Source: Olsenella sp. An290 (GTDB lineage: Bacteria > Actinomycetota > Coriobacteriia > Coriobacteriales > Atopobiaceae). From it: a DNA stretch of 64,000 nt. The notes beneath the pieces are model-generated. The model was not told the origin of the DNA, did no database searches, and saw nothing but the letters and a program-made list of their open reading frames with translations. The stretch spans positions 1 through 64,000 of the forward strand of contig NZ_NFIU01000002.1 in the NCBI RefSeq assembly GCF_002159535.1, in the 5' to 3' direction. Shown in pieces: positions 62,014 through 64,000 of the stretch (positions are counted from its first letter, which is position 1; each line of letters begins with the position of its first letter). Both the position numbers and the translations under genes were made by a program.

Positions 62014-63564
62014 CTACTTTGCCACGTCGACGGCGCGCGACTCGCGGATCACGACCACGCGGACCTGACCGGGGTACTCCATCTCGTCCTCGATCTGCTT
62101 GGCGATGTCATGGGCGAGGACCGTGGCCTGGGCGTCGGAGATCTTCTCGGGCTCGACCATGACGTGGAGCTCACGGCCGGCCTGCATGGCGTAGGTCCGC
62201 TCGACGCCCTCGTGGGCGTTGGAGATCTCCTCGAGCTTCTCGAGGCGCTTGATGTAGGTCTCGGCGGACTCGCGGCGGGCGCCCGGGCGCGCGGCGGAGA
62301 TGGCGTCGGCGGCCATCACGAGGACGTCGAGGACGGTGTCGGGCTCGACGTCGGCGTGGTGCGCCTCGATGGCGTGGACGATCTCGGGGCGCTCGCCGTG
62401 GCGACGGGCGAGGTCGGCGCCGATCACGGCGTGCGGCCCCTCGACCTCGTGGTCGATGGCCTTGCCGAGGTCGTGGAGCAGGCCCGCGCGCTTGGCCGGC
62501 GTCGGGTCGAGGCCGAGCTCGGAGGCCATGATGCCGCAGAGCGCGGAGACCTGGGCGGAGTGCGAGAGCACGTTCTGGCCGAACGAGGTGCGGTAGCGCA
62601 GGGCGCCGAGGGTCTTGACGAGCTCGGGGTGCAGGTCGTGGATGCCCGCGTCGAAGGCGGCCTGCTCGCCCGCCTCGCGCACGCGCTCGGCGACGAGGGC
62701 CTCGGCCTTCTTGTAGAGCTCCTCGATGCGAGCCGGGTGGATGCGCCCGTCGGCGATGAGGTTCTCGAGGGCCACGCGCGCCGTCTCGCGACGGACCGGG
62801 TCGAAGCTCGAGAGGACCACGGTCTCGGGGGTGTCGTCGATGACGAGGGAGACGCCGGAGACCTGCTCGAAGGTACGGATGTTGCGGCCCTCGCGGCCGA
62901 TGATGCGGCCCTTGAGGTCGTCGGAGGGGATGTGGACGGAGGTCACCGTGATCTCGCCGGCCTGGTCGGCGGCGCAGCGCTGGATGGCGGTGGAGACGAT
63001 CTCGCGGGCCGTCTTGTCGGCCTGGGCGCGGACGCGCTGCTCGGACTCGCGCAGGATCTGGGCCTCGTCGCGGACGGACTCGGCACGGACGCGCGCGATG
63101 AGCTCGTCGTGGGCCTCCTCGGACGAGAGGCCGGCGATGCGCTCGAGCTCGGTGGACTGACGGGCGACCATCTCGTCGAGGTCGGCCTTGCGGCGGTCGA
63201 GCTGGCCCTGGAGGCTCTGGAGCTGGTGCTCGCGGCGATCGAGGGCGTCGTTTCGATGGTCGAGGGACTCCTCGCGCTGCATGATGCGGTTCTCGAGGGT
63301 CTGGAGCTCGCCCTTGCGCTTCTTCTCCTCGGCCTCAGAGGTCTGCTTGAGGGCGAGGATCTGCTCCTTGGCCTCGAGGATGGCCTCCTTCTTTGCGCTC
63401 TCCGCCTGGCGCTCGGCCTCGGCGCGAACGCGCTCGGCGTCCGTGCGGGCGCTCTCGAGCTGGGCCTCGGCCGCCTTGACCTTGGAGTTGGACTGCCCGG
63501 AGAGGACGAAGTAGACGATCCCCGCGCCTATGGCGAGGCCGATGAGTGCGAATACGATTTCCAT
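62014..63564 (-). CDS. rny: Ribonuclease Y
   Basis: 516 residues, ATG preceded by GAGGAGCC. One N-terminal membrane helix (about 2-20) anchors the enzyme. A long coiled coil (about 25-200), a KH domain (about 205-270; GRIIGREGRNIRTFE) and an HD domain with GLLHDLGKAIDHE follow. It starts mRNA decay by endonucleolytic cuts near the membrane. It has its own strong promoter (63744-63772) and probably reads into the ATPase, spoVS and mia genes; recX is upstream. Confidence 0.97.
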   Translation of the reverse strand: MEIVFALIGLAIGAGIVYFVLSGQSNSKVKAAEAQLESARTDAERVRAEAERQAESAKKEAILEAKEQILALKQTSEAEEKKRKGELQTLENRIMQREESLDHRNDALDRREHQLQSLQGQLDRRKADLDEMVARQSTELERIAGLSSEEAHDELIARVRAESVRDEAQILRESEQRVRAQADKTAREIVSTAIQRCAADQAGEITVTSVHIPSDDLKGRIIGREGRNIRTFEQVSGVSLVIDDTPETVVLSSFDPVRRETARVALENLIADGRIHPARIEELYKKAEALVAERVREAGEQAAFDAGIHDLHPELVKTLGALRYRTSFGQNVLSHSAQVSALCGIMASELGLDPTPAKRAGLLHDLGKAIDHEVEGPHAVIGADLARRHGERPEIVHAIEAHHADVEPDTVLDVLVMAADAISAARPGARRESAETYIKRLEKLEEISNAHEGVERTYAMQAGRELHVMVEPEKISDAQATVLAHDIAKQIEDEMEYPGQVRVVVIRESRAVDVAK

Positions 63565-63743
63565 GCTGGCTCCTCAGATAGCGTCTTCATTGGGTTCTGG
63601 AGACCGCGGCAGCGCCGCGGAACCCGCCATCGGAGGTGCAGTCGTGACGCATGTGGCCAGGAGGTTCAGGCTTCGACGGACGAACGAGAACAAAGGTGAC
63701 AGCTGGCGACCCAGCGTGAGAGTGCGCTCCAATAGCATTATCA

Positions 63744-63772
63744 ATCGTACGTTCAGCGTTGCGTTCTGTCAA
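63744..63772 (-). promoter_or_regulatory. Consensus promoter of rny
   Basis: On the minus strand, -35 TTGACA (63772-63767) and -10 TACGAT (63749-63744) are 17 bases apart, the best promoter in the window. The leader to the rny ATG is about 175 bases and has no recognised structure. Confidence 0.82.
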
Positions 63773-63792
63773 ATGCGCCCGTGGTAGAGGGC

Positions 63793-64000
63793 CTAGGCAT
63801 CGTCCTCGGGGCCCGTTCGCGCGACCTCGCGGGCCACGTCGAGCGCAAGCGACGGGGCAAATCCGCGACCCGCCAGGAACCGGGCGATGCGGGCGACGTC
63901 GTTTCTGCCCGTGAGGCGCCGGCGCGAGGCCGCCGCGAGGGCGCGCTCGCGCTCGTCGCCCTCCCCGAGGAACTCCTCGGGCCACCCCGCGAGGTCGCGC
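63793..64000 (-). CDS. recX: RecX regulatory protein, C-terminal part, cut by window edge
   Basis: The last 68 codons of a minus-strand gene ending at 63793. The sequence has repeated short helical units typical of RecX, with ARIARFLAGRGFAPSLALDV near the C-terminus. RecX binds and inhibits RecA filaments. Its usual neighbour recA would lie beyond the right edge, and its place upstream of rny matches Coriobacteriia. Only a partial sequence is seen. Confidence 0.75.
   Translation of the reverse strand, partial: RDLAGWPEEFLGEGDERERALAAASRRRLTGRNDVARIARFLAGRGFAPSLALDVAREVARTGPEDDA

Overview
The window is a 64 kb piece of a high-GC actinobacterial chromosome. Gene content and order point to the class Coriobacteriia, probably an Olsenella- or Atopobium-like gut or oral anaerobe; this is inference. 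The grounds are uniformly GC-rich coding, an scpA-scpB-rluB-cmk-plsC-ispH-der-plsY-gpsA chain, an FHA protein next to a MerR regulator of the FtsR type, SpoVS in a species with no other sporulation gene in view, LPXTG-type host-glycan glycosidases, and no respiratory or TCA-cycle genes.

Layout. 1-4293 (minus): a very large secreted modular alpha-L-fucosidase, cut by the left edge. 4593-4746: tRNA-Val and tRNA-Ala. 4953-8735: a surface acyltransferase, a membrane-anchored GH3 hexosaminidase and a small VOC protein. 8769-18913 (plus): an ABC-F protein and then a dense run of housekeeping genes, many overlapping by 1-8 bases (M50 protease, scpAB, rluB, phosphatase, cmk, plsC, ispH, DUF512 radical SAM). 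18970-23436: a two-gene cassette of TIR-type membrane proteins with beta-propeller ectodomains, lying between DUF512 and der, two genes that are usually close neighbours. 23530-31291: der, plsY, gpsA, rpe, a cysteine desulfurase, a coiled-coil zinc-ribbon protein, coaBC and nfo. 31663-33486: uup, followed directly by a decayed LPXTG glycosidase. 34622-39704: accessory genes (flavodoxin, MGMT-like, isochorismatase-like, and a LysR-controlled hydrolase and DUF3737 group). 39795-42479: tRNA-Pro, serC and serA. 42608-49815: DUF1292, pgsA, GcvT-like, ridA, FHA, FtsR-like MerR, apt, NlpC/P60 and a ClC transporter. 50025-54741 (minus): trxB, uraA, an AzgA-type purine permease, dut and nrdR. 54819-56110: a LysM membrane protein divergent from lexA with SOS boxes between them. 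56122-64000: a DUF1624 protein, then the minus-strand recX / rny / GHKL ATPase / spoVS / miaB / miaA / hflX group.

How the genes work together. Most genes serve information processing and envelope assembly: chromosome segregation (ScpAB), RNA modification (RluB, MiaA, MiaB), ribosome assembly or rescue (Der, HflX, two ABC-F proteins), RNA decay (RNase Y), phospholipid synthesis (PlsC, PlsY, GpsA, PgsA), isoprenoids (IspH) and cofactors (CoaBC, cysteine desulfurase). Serine synthesis (SerC, SerA) and nucleobase uptake and salvage (UraA, purine permease, Apt, Dut, NrdR) complete the core. The accessory layer is surface glycan degradation and the TIR cassette.

The most unusual parts are the TIR / transmembrane / propeller pair, two intergenic hairpin or tandem arrays (period 31 and about 61 bases) that share a loop sequence, two perfect long palindromes (one supplying the last codons of a LysR gene), and a 10-mer, GTTCTTCTCG, seen 13 times across the window on both strands.
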